From Brachionus manjavacas (taxonomy: Eukaryota; Rotifera; Eurotatoria; Ploima; Brachionidae), in contig JAHQIY010000001.1 of NCBI GenBank assembly GCA_019054805.1, positions 9,748,501 through 9,812,500 on the forward strand: DNA of 64,000 bases, read 5' to 3'. The position numbers were made by a program, and so were the translations under genes. The notes under the pieces are model-generated. The model was given only the letters and a program-made list of their open reading frames with translations, had not been told where the DNA came from and made no database searches. Shown piece by piece: positions 25,601 to 36,891 of this stretch (its first letter is position 1; each line of letters begins with the position of its first letter).

Positions 25601-28600
25601 CCGATTTTTTTAATATCGTAAAAATTAAATTCTGCTGATAATATTTTCGAATTTTCAAAAAGAGTGTCATTTAATTTATAAACACCTTAAAAAAAATAAT
25701 TGAAATTCTTTCTTGAATAAAATTTTTTATTATGAGAATTTTATCAGTCAAACTTTAATAAAATCTAGTTAAATTTCCTATGGGCTATGCCATTTTATTG
25801 ATCTTGAATTGGAAGAAAAAATTTAAAATTTTTTAATTTAAGAGTCTTGATAGTGTAATGATGATTGATCCTTCAAATCGAGCCTCAGACTGGCTAAAAA
25901 AACACATGTCTAAGCAAAAATTGGAAGTCATTAATCAACAAGTAAGCTTTTTAATTATTCTTTTTCGAAAAGAAAAATAATAAAATTTAATTTTAAAGGA
26001 TAGTAATTTTAATACCCAACTTGAATTAGCTGTAAGATTCGGAAAGACATTAGTTATTCAGGAAATGGATTCGATAGAGCCAACACTGTATCCAATTATG
26101 AGACGGGAATTACAAAGCCAAGGACCTAGATATGTAGTTCAAATAGGAGATAAGATTGTTGATTATAACAGCGACTTTAGACTTTATATCACTACTAGAA
26201 ACACTAAACCAAAATTGATGCCAGACGCAATAGCAATAACAACAGTTGTCAATTTCACGACTACTCGAGCTGGTTTAAGTGGTCAATTACTTGCTGCAAC
26301 AATTCAGCATGAAAAACCAGAATTAGAAACTAAAAAAACTGATTTGCTTCGTACAGAAGAAGAATTCAAGATAGAATTGGCCAAGTTGGAAGATAGTTTA
26401 TTAGAGGAATTAGCCAGTGCCAAAGGAAACATTCTGGAAAACAAAGAACTTTTAGAATCACTTAACAAAACTAAAGAGAGCTCAGCCACTATTGAAAAGT
26501 CTCTAGAAGAATCAATAAAATTGACTGATTCATTAGACAAAGTAATAATTAAAAATATTTTCTAGCATTTTATTTCAAATTTTAACTTAGGAAAGAGAAG
26601 TTTATTTGCCATTAGCCGAAACGGGAAGCAAGCTTTATTTCGTTATCAGTTGCTTGGACTCAATTAATAATATGTATAAATTTAGTCTCAACTCTTATTT
26701 ACACATTTTTCAAATAACGTTGAAAAAAGCTGATGTAAGCATTAAATGATTCTAAAAAATATGGTTTAATATATATCTTTAATTTTAAGAAACAATTGAG
26801 AGCAGAGGTAAGCATATTTTTTAAAATTTTTTTCCTGAATAGACCTGTGATATTTTGTCCCATTAAGTTTTTATCTTTAAATAAGGATTTAAAGTAACAA
26901 TTAATAATAGAATTGAAAAATTAATTTCTTAAGGATTTAAAATAAAAAATAATATTGTATTTATTTTATCATATTTTTCCATTTTCTATAGATTTATAAT
27001 TTTTTTATAACTTGAAGTTCAGAGAAGTTTTTTAGAACTTTTCCACTATTGAAAATCAAAAAAATTAAAAACCCGACTAAATTTGTCTATTTTTTTTTCC
27101 TTTAAATATATAAATTTTGAAAATTATTAATTTTAATAATAATCGAACATTATTAAAAAATATTAACATATAGACTCGAGAAGCTGTTTAGACTTTTCAA
27201 AAATTTATGATATTTTTAAATTATATAAGTTTTAAAATTTTCTGGGATCTTAATGGTTTAAAAATTTTTTTCTATATTTTACTTATTTTTTCCTTAGATC
27301 TAGAAATTTTTAATATGTTTGAATTAATTTATTACTTTTATTATTTTTAGTAACAAAGGTTAAAATAGCTAAAAAATTTGTTTGAATTTAATGTTATTAA
27401 TAAATTTTTTAGACTTCTTGGGTCTTAACTTTTATTAAATATCTGGATCTTATAGTGTTAAGAAATATAATTTATCTCTATGGCGAATATGATAATTGAC
27501 TGTTAAACTAACCCATTGTTATTTTTCTTGTAATTCGAAAGGATAATTCTGAAATTAAATTTAAAAAATAATAAAAAAATTGAAAGGTCTTGTGAGATAA
27601 AAATTGAAAGCAGGATAGAAAAAATCAAACAAAATTTTTTTCCATTTTTTATTCTAAACCTGTTATTAAAATTAGTTTTTTTTTTTAGTTATAAGTCATA
27701 AACTTAAAGAATTCTCTCTAAAATAAAATCTCTCAATAGATTGAATATTTTAATTACAGATTTAGTTGAAACAAAATTTTTTAAGAGCTAAAGAACCGAA
27801 ATTGTTCCTCAGTTGATATTTAGTTCAAATCTTATATTTAGTTAGTATTTTAATTACCACTTTTTGTTGTCAATATTTATAAAATAATAATCAAATTTTG
27901 ATTTAAAAAACAAATTTATTTAGAAATATGACAGAGCTGAAGATAAAATTGTTGGACTAAAGCAAATATTAATAAATATGGTATACAATAATGTAAGTCG
28001 ATCATTGTTCAAAGCTGATAGAATGATGTTTGCTATGCACGTTGTTCATTCAATGTTCAGCAAACAATTTAAAGAAAATGTGAGATTTTACACAAATTTT
28101 TTTTCTTTAAAAAACTAATTAAAATATTTAAGGAATGGGAACACTTTACTCGCACATTAATTCCTGATTTGAAATCAGACAAAAAAAGCAATGTTCCTAA
28201 ATGGGTTGGAGCTGAACGAGCATCAGATTACTCACTTTTGAAGACCAATCTACCCGATTTGTTCCAAAAAGTAGGGTTAGATGATCCAATTTGGCAAGAT
28301 TGGATGGAAATAAATGACTGTGAACGTAAATTCCCATCTGACAGAAAACTCACTCTGTTCCAACAAATATTAATCATACAAGCTTTGAGACCAGATAGGC
28401 TTCAAACTGCCATGAGAGAATTTACCTGCAAAGTATTAAATCTTAAAGACATATCTCCATCAAGCACAAATATCAGACACATATATGAAAAAGAAACAAC
28501 GGCTAATGAGCCTGTTCTCATCATTATTTCACCTGGTTCCGACCCTTCTGAAGAATTAAGGGAATTAGCCGAATCTACTATTGGAAAAAATAGCTACCAT

Positions 28601-31600
28601 GAGGTTTTTATGCAAAATTTTTTTATTTGTAAAAAATTTAAATTCTTGATATAAAGATTGCAATGGGCCAAGGCCAGATGGAAATAGCTATTGAACTTTT
28701 GAAAAAATGTAGTATTAATGGAGAATGGTTGTGTTTGAAAAATTTGCATCTTGTTGTTTCATGGCTACCAACGCTAGAAAAGGAGCTTAATTTACTGAAG
28801 CCAAATGAAAAGTTTAGACTCTGGATGACAACTGAAATGCATCCGAACTTTCCGAGTATTCTTCTTCAATCGAGTTTAAAAATTACTTATGAAGTAAAAA
28901 AATTTTTTAAATTTAATTTAAACATAATATCTAACAAAATTTTAAGTCTCCACCTGGAATAAAAAAGAATATTCAACGAGCATATGAAAATTGGAATTCA
29001 GAGTTTATTTCCAAAGGAGGCTTGGTTTACAGGTCTCAAGCAATGTTTGTTTTAGCTTGGTTCCATGCTATAATCCAAGAAAGACGAAATTATATTCCAC
29101 AAGTAAACTTTTTTTATTAAAAAAATTAATTTATTCAAAAAAAATTTTGAAGGGCTGGACCAAATTTTATGAGTTTTCCAATGCTGATTTGAGAGTTGCA
29201 GCTGATATAATTGACAGACTGTGCGATTCAGCATCCAAAAGTAAAATTTTAAAATCTTTAATTGGCAAGACTGATACTTTTTTTAAAGATCGAGGCGAAG
29301 TTCAGTGGGAATTTATACATGGTCTATTCAATCAAGCTGTGTATGGAGGTCGAATTGATAATCCAGTTGATAGTGATGTTCTGATTTCTTATTTAGAGGA
29401 TTACTTCTCGAATAATTTGTTTACTGGAACCGGAAAAGGCCCTAAACTTAAACTCGGTCCGGGAATTTCGTTACCCAGTTCAACTGATTATAGAGTAATT
29501 GAAAAATAAAATCTAATTAGTTATTTATTTTAATTTAAGGATTACCGAGATTTAATTGACTCTCTTCCAGAGTCTGATTTACCAAAATTTTTTGGCTTAC
29601 CTCCGAATATTGACAGATCAACTCAGAAAGTTTTGAGTGGTCAAGTTATTTCACAGCTCAACCTACTTAAATTAAGCGATATCAAATTGGACGGAAAATT
29701 TGACAAAGATACCGTGAAACCGAGATTTAAACCGATCTGGAAACTTTGGGAGGCTTTGAAAAAAAATATCAATCCAAATGAATTGAGAAAAAAATATTCC
29801 GATGATGACAAGTCTCCAGTTAAATCTTTTATTTATTTGGAAAAAGTTTCATCGATCAAATTAATAAATACTATCGATGAAAATTTGAAATCAATACATG
29901 GTTTTATAACTGGCTCAATGCTTTTATCAGAAGAGATTCAAAATTTAGCTACACAATTGATTCATCAACAGGTAATTTAATAGCAGTAATAATTTAAATT
30001 CATGATTAATGGCAGCTATTTTTTTATTCAGTTATTTTTCTAAGTTTAAAGAAATTACTCAAATTTCAATTCTAATGAATTTTTTTAAAACAAATTTTTT
30101 TTTTAATTTTTGAAGGCTTATAGATTTAAAAAAACACTTTGATTAAAATTTGTATGATATTTTTAATGAATCTTTAGATCAAATGTTATTTTTCTAAATT
30201 TCAAGAATTATTTAAAAATATAAATAGTTTAAATTGCATAATTGAATTACAAAATGTATCCAATGTTGAAATGACATTGAAAAAGTGCGATATTTCAAAT
30301 ATTTTTTTCAGTTTCAAAAAAAAAATTTAAAGTTAATATTGCTAACATAAAAAATTTTGTGTTTTTTTATAAATTTTGACTTTGGGTTTGTGATATGATG
30401 ATCCTTAAGATAATATTTTTAGTTTAAAAAACTATCTACGCTCTGTTTTCCATTTTCTATAAATTGTGTTTTTGTTAAAATGCATCAAACAAACGTCAAT
30501 TATCACTAAAGTCAAAATTTATAAGAAAAAATCAAAGTTTTTGAGGTCTAGTTATTGGAACAATTCTTGTTCTCAGATTTTAGTTCATCTATGTTGAGTT
30601 TTTTTCATTAATTTAGAAATAAGCTAAATATAATATTAAAAAATAAGATAGAAAAAAAAAAAAAATTACAAAAAAAATTTCAAGTAAGTAATGTTCTGCG
30701 ATTTTTAGATGAATTTTTATTCCTCAAAGTCAAACATTAATAAAAATTAATTTTAATTTTCTTTAATTTTTATTATTTTTGTTTAAAGGCAAAGATTTAA
30801 GTAGAGAGTGCATTTGGGTATTTGGATTATTTAAAGGGTAATACTAGATCAATCAGATCAGAGCAAATGCTATTTCTAAAGCTCCTTCAAATTAAAAAAA
30901 AAAAAAAATTATTAACTTCAATTATTTATTTTTATATCAGTCACGAGAATTATTTATATGTAAATCTGTACCGAGCTAATTCTATTTTGGTTAATCTTTT
31001 TGTGATCAAAAAAATTAGATGAACTAATGGTTCAGAAAACCTAAGAACAAGAATTGTTCGCATTATAGGTAAACCAAGGTTCACCTAACCGACTAGACAA
31101 AGTTTTTCAACGATTGAATATAAAATGAATTATTAATCTATTATCTTTTATCTTATCTTATTTAAGTTTATTTTAAATTTTTTTTCAAATATTTTTATTC
31201 TGAAGTAGCATTAGCTCAGTACAGATAAACAAATAGAGATAAATAAATTATTTAAAAGTTAAAAAAGAATTTTCAATATATTTTTCAGATTAGAAATTAA
31301 ATTCATTCTATTTCACTTATTTAAATGCTTGCATCGGAAAAATTATTTTGAGTTAATATTGGCAATATTAACTTAAAATAATTTTTTTAATTTGAAACAT
31401 CGCACTTGTAATTCCAACACAAAAAATTAAACCATATTGCAAGAAATTTAATTTTTGAAATTAAACTTTTTTGAAATAGAATGAGTTAAATTTTTATTTT
31501 TAAGATAGAAAGGTTTGCTTATTTGTGAACATTTTCAACGATTTAATTTTAAATTTAAATAAAAAAGAAAGAATTTTCAGTATTTTTTCATTTAAATTTA

Positions 31601-32766
31601 AATTCAATCGTTGAAAATGTTCATTAATATGCAAACCTTTCTTTACGATTTTAAATATTAGTATTATCATCTATTTTAGTTTTTAAAAGGTAAGAAATAT
31701 ATTTAATAATTAATAGTACTTTTAAATAAAAATTTTTTATTTTTAATTAAATTTTTTTACATTCGATGATTACTTTGAAAAAGCAGAACTCGTTCAAGGG
31801 AATATTGTTGATTTGTTTATCAATGAAGTTATAAGAATTATTTTATTTATTTATATCAAAAAGTCATTGTTTATGACATTTGTCAGCAAAATTAAAAAAT
31901 AGAAAATTGATCTTATTACAAGTGAACACTTACTGATGAAAGATAATTAGATTTTTAGCAAAAAAAAATTAAACTCGTGCTATGTCACTAAAAAGTTTAA
32001 GTTCAAATATTAAAATGCCTGAAGTATTAACTTTAAATTATTTTTTATGTGAAACTGAAAAATTTTTTGAAATATCGGAATTATTCAAAGTGTATTAGAT
32101 ACATTTTGTATTTAAAAAACAAAAAAATTAAACCATGTTTTTTATATAAGTTTTTTTCTTTATAATTTGTAAATTAATTAATAAAAAAATAATTTCAATT
32201 TTTAGACTCCCGGTTCATGGCAAGATCAATGGGATGGACCAGAAGATCCTCAAGAATATTTGACCGCAGTTGTAGAAAGATTTAGGGCACTTGACAATTG
32301 GGTATCGAGTATAGACTCGATTTCAAAATTTTTCGAGCAAGTTTTGGACTTGTCCGAACTGTTTAGACCAGATGTTTTCTTTAATTCAATAAGACAACAT
32401 TCTGCAAGAGAGGCAAAAGTTTCTATGGATGGCCTAAAACTTGTTTGTAGTTTTAGTGGACCCATGAGAGGCGTAGTTTTAAACGTTAAGATTACTGGGT
32501 TTCAATTAGAAGGCTGTGGATTTGATGGATCCAAATTGATTGAATGTGAAGAAGACTCTCCAAGTGTTATTACTTTACCACCTTGCTTTATTGGTTGGAT
32601 TCAGAAAGAAGCTTCAATGCCTTATGATGAGAGACGAGTTATTTCCTTACCTGTTTATTTCAATAATACTAGGGAGAAATTAGTCACTAAGCTAGATGTT
32701 CCGTGCGATGGTGAAAATAAAAAATGGCTCCAAATGGGTTCAGCAATAATTATGAAACCAATATAA
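7698..32766 (+). CDS. DYNC2H1: cytoplasmic dynein-2 heavy chain (IFT retrograde motor), 29 exons
   Basis: Motor subunit of dynein-2, which drives retrograde intraflagellar transport in cilia. Exons: 7698-7874, 7930-9059, 9174-9324, 10780-11993, 14285-16079, 16144-16263, 17973-18683, 18746-19891, 19949-20760, 20827-20971, 22807-23080, 23131-23256, 23310-23765, 23814-23956, 24014-24627, 24673-24796, 24846-25433, 25843-25941, 25999-26541, 26591-26734, 26790-26807, 27924-28079, 28133-28603, 28657-28893, 28947-29102, 29153-29240, 29289-29494, 29540-29971, 32206-32766. All phases agree and encode 4278 residues (human 4307). P-loops: AAA1 GPAGTGKT (about 1677), AAA2 GPSGSGKS (about 1968), AAA3 GPDGCGKS (about 2279) and a degenerate AAA4 GRSGVGRR (about 2637), as in dynein-2. 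The stalk coiled coils and microtubule-binding domain lie in exons 15-17, and the C-terminal domain ends in [10 protein letters not shown]. Dynein-2 identity, rather than dynein-1 or axonemal, rests on the N- and C-termini. AATAAA at 32818. Confidence 0.97.
9363..9759. repeat. foldback element with arms of CGCACAT-type motifs, DYNC2H1 intron 3
   Basis: About 400 bp bounded by imperfect terminal inverted repeats, ATGGGCGCACA at the left and its near-complement GCACACCCAT at the right. The left half carries AACGCGCAT and AACGCACAT. The right half carries the reverse orientation several times (ATGTGCGTT near 9610, ATGTGCGCTT near 9637, TTGTGCGACGG near 9690, ATGTGCGTTT near 9713, TATGTGCGG near 9734). 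The motif is G+C-rich against an A/T background and occurs nowhere else in the gene, which points to an inserted non-autonomous foldback element. No coding capacity was seen. Confidence 0.6.
12227..13742. repeat. inverted repeat pair flanking a LINE insertion, DYNC2H1 intron 4
   Basis: CCTTAAATGCGGAAAATCG at 12227-12245 is matched in reverse complement by 13722-13741 (one base inserted). A second pair, AATGCGGAATCT near 12273 and AGATTCCGCAATT near 13689, has the same order and spacing. Together they form the arms of one palindromic element about 100-150 bp per arm, now separated by the LINE fragment. The simplest reading is an older foldback or MITE-type element split by a later retrotransposon insertion. 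Confidence 0.6.
12590..13429 (+). mobile_element. 5'-truncated, frameshifted non-LTR retrotransposon (CR1/jockey-like), DYNC2H1 intron 4
   Basis: Frame A, from about 12596 to the TAG at 12788, reads [16 protein letters not shown]...[21 protein letters not shown], the conserved C-terminal end of LINE reverse transcriptases. Frame B, 12762-13214, continues with [40 protein letters not shown] and a C-terminal [13 protein letters not shown]. The two frames overlap at a one-base frameshift near 12785. A 3' UTR follows and ends in a TTA/ATT microsatellite at about 13408-13429. The fragment lacks endonuclease, palm and catalytic YADD regions and is dead. It lies in the same orientation as the host gene and is much richer in G+C than its surroundings. 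Confidence 0.9.
16424..17150. repeat. inverted-repeat element with TTGTGG motifs, DYNC2H1 intron 6
   Basis: TTCACCACAAA...CTGTTACCCACAA near 16420-16452 is mirrored near 17080-17145 by TTTGTGGTGA...ATAACAGTTTTTT...TTGTGGGTAC. Further TTTGTGTT and TTGTGTT words are shared by both sides in opposite orientation. This looks like a decayed foldback element of about 0.7 kb. A GGGGCGCCCC palindrome at 16647-16656 sits between the arms and is conspicuous in this A/T-rich sequence. Confidence 0.45.
21109..21128. repeat. perfect 20-bp palindrome, DYNC2H1 intron 10
   Basis: AAAATAGAGTACTCTATTTT. It is flanked on both sides by related words (GTGACATGT to the left, GTGGCATGT to the right) and by a further ATTTTAGTGACATGT at about 21179. 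This suggests a small element built from a direct and inverted GACATGT motif. Function unknown. Confidence 0.5.
21960..22100 (+). mobile_element. retroelement 3'-tail fragment, DYNC2H1 intron 10
   Basis: The block from 21998 (AGCCTCTGTGTCAGATCGAA...) to about 22095 is a diverged copy of the block at 48771-48870. They share AGCCTCTGTGTCAGAT, CTCAAAAAG, GAGATGAGC/AAGATGAGC, AGGATAGA and GGGACAATTA. The second copy ends in an ATT microsatellite, typical of a LINE 3' end. Immediately upstream is a perfect 12-bp hairpin, CTGAAGTCAAGT (21960-21971) and its complement at 21988-21999. Family not identified. Confidence 0.55.
30362..31643. repeat. cluster of long hairpins, DYNC2H1 intron 28
   Basis: Four inverted repeats lie within 1.3 kb of the last intron. 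(a) 30362-30383 with 30508-30531 share a 17-bp perfect core TTATAAATTTTGACTTT. (b) 30558-30573 with 31044-31059 share GAACAATTCTTGTTCT. (c) 31338-31360 with 31364-31386 are 22 of 23 bases complementary across a 3-nt loop, enclosed by TCATTCTATTTCA (31303-31315) and its complement (31472-31484). (d) 31507-31560 with 31589-31643 form arms of about 54 bp across a 28-nt loop with few mismatches. These are MITE or foldback insertions; a long hairpin in a pre-mRNA could also be a small-RNA precursor. Confidence 0.65.
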
Positions 32767-34379
32767 CTTAATTTTTTATTTTAGATTTTTTAGATATTTT
32801 TATTTATTTACTGTTTTAATAAATTTTAGGACTTTTCGATTTTTAAAAATTCGAAAAAAATTTTCTCTTAAATTTTTCGAAATTTAAAGCAAATATTTAT
32901 TTTGCTAAGGAAATTGATGCATATTGAAGCATTTGAAATTTTTTCTAGGCTTAACTTCTTTTAATTTCGAATCAAAATTTGAAAATCTGATTTATTTTTT
33001 TAATTCCATTATTTTCTTCCAAGATGTGATTTTATTGATGTTGCTTTAATTATATTTTATTAGACAATAAAACAAAGGTTATTAAATCGCATAATACTAT
33101 TATTAATTCCTATTAATTGACTTAACTTTTTTGTTTAATTTAAATCAGATATTCTATTTTTTTCTATTGTATTATTTAATATTAATTGAAGATAAATTAA
33201 TTTTTTTGAAAATAGCATGAATTTTTTGAAGTTTTTAAATTTTAAATTTTAATTATTTGAAGCCATTCTTTTCAAATAATGCTATTAAAACTAACAATAA
33301 AAATCAATTTTCAAAAAAAGTAAAAGTTAAAAAATAGAAAGCTTTTTAAAATTTTCTAAAATTAGCTTTAATAATTAATTTTTAAAAAAAGAAAGTTATA
33401 TTATAGAATCTTGAAAATAACTTTTTTGGTTTTACCAAAAAAAATCAATTTAAATATCAACTTTTAACTCAAGGCTATTTGAATTAATTATAAAAAAAAT
33501 TTAAAAATAAAGAAATTAATTTTTAAATAGAAGTTTTTGTTTTTATTTAATCATAAAATAAAGATTTTACGATATATTTCCTTCTTCTAAGCTACTTTTT
33601 CTTACTTTTACTCTTCCTCTGGTTAAAAATTAATTTTGAGTAAAAGAACAAACAAAAATACATACAAAATTTCTTTCGTTTGTACTGTAAATTTACTAAA
33701 CCTTTTTAAATGAAACTAAACTGTTTATAAGACTAAATCTAATATTAAGTTAAAAAGTAAATTTTTTTATTTTTCTAATTTTACCGGATTTTTAAATTGA
33801 ATTAAATTTTTTTCTCACAATATTTTTTTTTATAATTTTTTGAAATCATACAAATGAAAAAATCAAATAAATGTACTTTACTTAAATAATAAATAAATAT
33901 GCTTATTCGTTAAATTCGAAATTATTTTTCTTATTTTTAGATTTTGAAAACCTAACTCTTAAAATAAATAATAAGGTGTTTAATTAAAAATCCTAAGAGT
34001 AGAAAACACCAATAGCTAAAAAATATTCAAAATCAAATAAAAATATCAATCATTTATCTTTTTAGAATTATCTTTGTTACAATCGTGAAATGCTCTCTTT
34101 TTAAGTATAATTTGAAAAATACTTGAATTAATGTTTCATGGGACCGACAAGGTTTCTTAAAATATTTTACTAATGAATCGATTTTAATCAGCTAAATAAA
34201 CATTTCGAATAAAAGAGGTGTTAAAGTTTGAATAAAAAAATGTATATCTGATATTTTTATTCTGCAAAAATAATCCAATTGGAAAAATTCAGTCACGTGG
34301 ATAGATTATTTTTAAAATAGAAAAATTTACAATAATTATTTATTGATTTTAAATCGATAAGATTATATGGAAAACAAAA
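32767..34379. other. intergenic region downstream of DYNC2H1
   Basis: Polyadenylation signal AATAAA at 32818-32823 for DYNC2H1. The remainder is A/T-rich with no open frame resembling a protein. The right part is the 3' flank of the minus-strand gene at 34380. Confidence 0.6.
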
Positions 34380-35003
34380 CTAAACATTTTTTGGCTTCAG
34401 ATATGAAATACTTTGGACAAAAAAAACTCCACTTGCATCAAGCTTAGGAAAGCCTTTGTTCGGATGAGTATTTTTGACGCAATTTTTCCGTACTAATAGA
34501 GGAAAAAATAAATTAGCCTGACTCGGATGTTCTTTATTGAATGATACAGAGAACAAGTTTTGCTGAATTTCAGGTGATACACTTGGGCTTCTTCTCAGAT
34601 ACATGATGCTTTTCCGATGTCTGTCATCTAATAATCGCGGAATAATATTTGTCGATTTGCTTCTATTAGAAAAATAACTAAAAAGTTTTGGGCTAACTTG
34701 TCTTAGAAGTTTTTCCTCCTGTAATTCTTCATGAGCATGAACGACTTTTTCCATTTTTCGCTTTATATCTTCCGGATTTGATTTTGATTTTATGGGTGAA
34801 GTTTTAATCGAAGGTGGATTGTAAAGAGCAGAAATCATTTTGATATTTCGTTTTTTTTTTGGATTACGCTTAATCAATGGTAATTGATTTATAAAATCGA
34901 AGCTTTCCGAAAGAAATTCATTATCTTCTCCTTCTGGCATTGCAAATTCAAAAGATTTCTGTTGTAAAGTTGTTTTCTGAATATTCATCGAGCTTGAGTC
35001 CAT
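34380..35003 (-). CDS. unrecognised 207-residue basic protein, single exon
   Basis: An uninterrupted 207-codon frame in a region where random frames rarely pass 70 codons, with balanced codon use, so probably a real gene or a large exon. The start is taken at the ATG at 35003-35001. The protein is rich in Ser, Lys and Pro, has no membrane segment or signal peptide, and contains a basic run KRNPKKKRNIK near residue 46 that could serve as a nuclear localisation signal. A short charged, probably helical stretch (around KMEKVVHAHEELQEEKLLRQ) follows, with several Ser-Pro sites (KTSPIKS, RSPSVSP). I recognise no family. It could be a lineage-specific gene, possibly a phosphoregulated nuclear or cytoskeletal protein, but that is speculation. 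Confidence 0.5.
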   Translation of the reverse strand: MDSSSMNIQKTTLQQKSFEFAMPEGEDNEFLSESFDFINQLPLIKRNPKKKRNIKMISALYNPPSIKTSPIKSKSNPEDIKRKMEKVVHAHEELQEEKLLRQVSPKLFSYFSNRSKSTNIIPRLLDDRHRKSIMYLRRSPSVSPEIQQNLFSVSFNKEHPSQANLFFPLLVRKNCVKNTHPNKGFPKLDASGVFFVQSISYLKPKNV

Positions 35004-36835
35004 ATTCAATAAAAATTAAAATTTGCCAGGATTTTTATTGTTGTTTGAAAAATAATTTATAGGGTTTATGAAGCAAATTCGATTCACTAGAACTTTTTTT
35101 TTGTAAATGTTTAAAGAATGTTTTTTTTCAAATAATTCAACAAAAGGTGAACACTTTTGGATTTGAATTTCGTAATTTTGCTGCTAATATTTTTCATTCT
35201 AATAATTTTAGAGCTAATAGCTTTAGATTTTCTTTAAATTAATTCTTCAAGAATTAAAAATTTCCACTCGAAAATCCACTTACTTCACTTAAATAAATTT
35301 ATTTCTTCTTTTTTAAAAATAAAATTCGGATTTATCGCTAAGCTTTTTTCTCACCTAAAATCAAAAATGTAAAGCCTTAAAAACCTGATCTGCCAAACTT
35401 GCCAAAAATTGATAATTTTCAAAAAAAAACTTAAAATAGCTTCACAGAGTTTTTTAACCTTTTTATAAACAAATATTAAAAAAATTCTATTTTTTTATTT
35501 TCAAAAAGCATTTAAAAAATACAAAGTATTCTAAGTATCTCCAGATCAGATTTTCAAGCTAAAATTCTCAATTTCGCTCCAAAAAAAGAAAATTTTTAAG
35601 TTAATAGAAATTATGAGTCCGCCAAAAAAATAGTCGTGAAATAAATCCATCTATCTAATATCTGACTCGAATTCGGTCAAAATTTATATTAGAATTATTA
35701 AATTAGACATTTTTCAAGTCTTAAATTTAAATCAGTTTGATTAAATTTTTGGCTTATATTTTCTTAACACTTAAAGCACTAATCGAGGAAATTTTACTCA
35801 TTTTAAAAAATTTAAATTCTAATTATGTTAAACCAAATTTTGGATGATTAAATATTTTCTAAATTATTTTGATCTTATCTTGTTCTTTTAAAATTAAAAG
35901 TGTAAAAGTTGTTCTTAATATTTTTTGCATTTTAAACGTCTTCTTTTAAAAGTTTTATAATATAACCAAAACTGAAAAGGCATTTATTCATTAGAAGATA
36001 GAATTAAACAAACTGGCTATTCACCTAGAAGCAATTGAAAATTTTCTCAAAAGAATGGTTTTTGACAAAAAGGGTACATATGTTTGGAAAAAAGTCACTG
36101 CTGAAAATTTAAAGAAAAAATATTATTATTGTAAAAAAAATGAAGCCTAGACCATATATGGCTTTATCATCTTTGCCAAACTAATGAAATTTTCATAAAA
36201 GGTCACATGAACGATTTTATTTTTTTGGAATTCAATTTACAAGTTTTTTTTTTCAAATAAATATTTACTCAAAAATAAAAAAGATTTATTATTTTAAGAA
36301 TGTTTAAATTATTTATATTTTTCTAGAATAGATTTGTTGAATGTTTGTTTCATTTTTGTTCAAAACTTTTCAATTTTCAAGTTTTTCTTTGGTAAATATA
36401 AGATTGATTATTTTTGACTCATCTGAAAGATTAAAAGTTAAATTTTAAAAAATTTAAAATTTTTTAATTTCTTCATTTGTTTATTTTTAAAGATTGTTAA
36501 TGAAATTAAAGATATATTAGTTATAGTTTAATTACACAGAGGATAATGAACAAAGACTTGAAGTCGGCAATCTGAGTTGTTATTAGCGAGAGTCTTTTGA
36601 TTTATTACTCGACTTTAAATTAGAGACTATTGGTTTATGTTACGCCTTTTTGCTATACTTGACTTTTTCTCGATCTAATGATCTGATTAAGTGAATTAAA
36701 TAGATAAACATTGAATTCCAATAGATTGAGTGAATCGGAAAAAGAAAAACATAAAGAATGTAAGTGTTCATTGATGCGTAATAAATTTGTGATACGCTTA
36801 TGCTTGATAAGAATCTTGACACGTTTTTCTGGAGT
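35004..36835. other. AT-rich intergenic region
   Basis: No supportable gene. A 60-codon minus frame at 36640-36822 is hydrophobic and unlike any family. The right end is the promoter region of the bHLH gene. Confidence 0.55.
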
Positions 36836-36843
36836 CTATAAAA
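36836..36843 (+). promoter_or_regulatory. TATA box of the bHLH gene
   Basis: CTATAAAA lies 49 bp upstream of the ATG at 36892, leaving room for a very short 5' leader of about 20-25 nt if transcription begins about 30 bp downstream. It is the clearest TATA element in the window and fits a tightly regulated developmental gene. Confidence 0.55.
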
Positions 36844-36891
36844 ACACTGATAGATTTAAAAAAAAGTTAAATCAAATATATTGAGCAAAAC

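Noticed and set aside
30822..31022. 66-codon frame in DYNC2H1 intron 28
   Set aside because: It lies among inverted repeats, has a poly-Lys run from an A tract, and does not match dynein at this point of the alignment.
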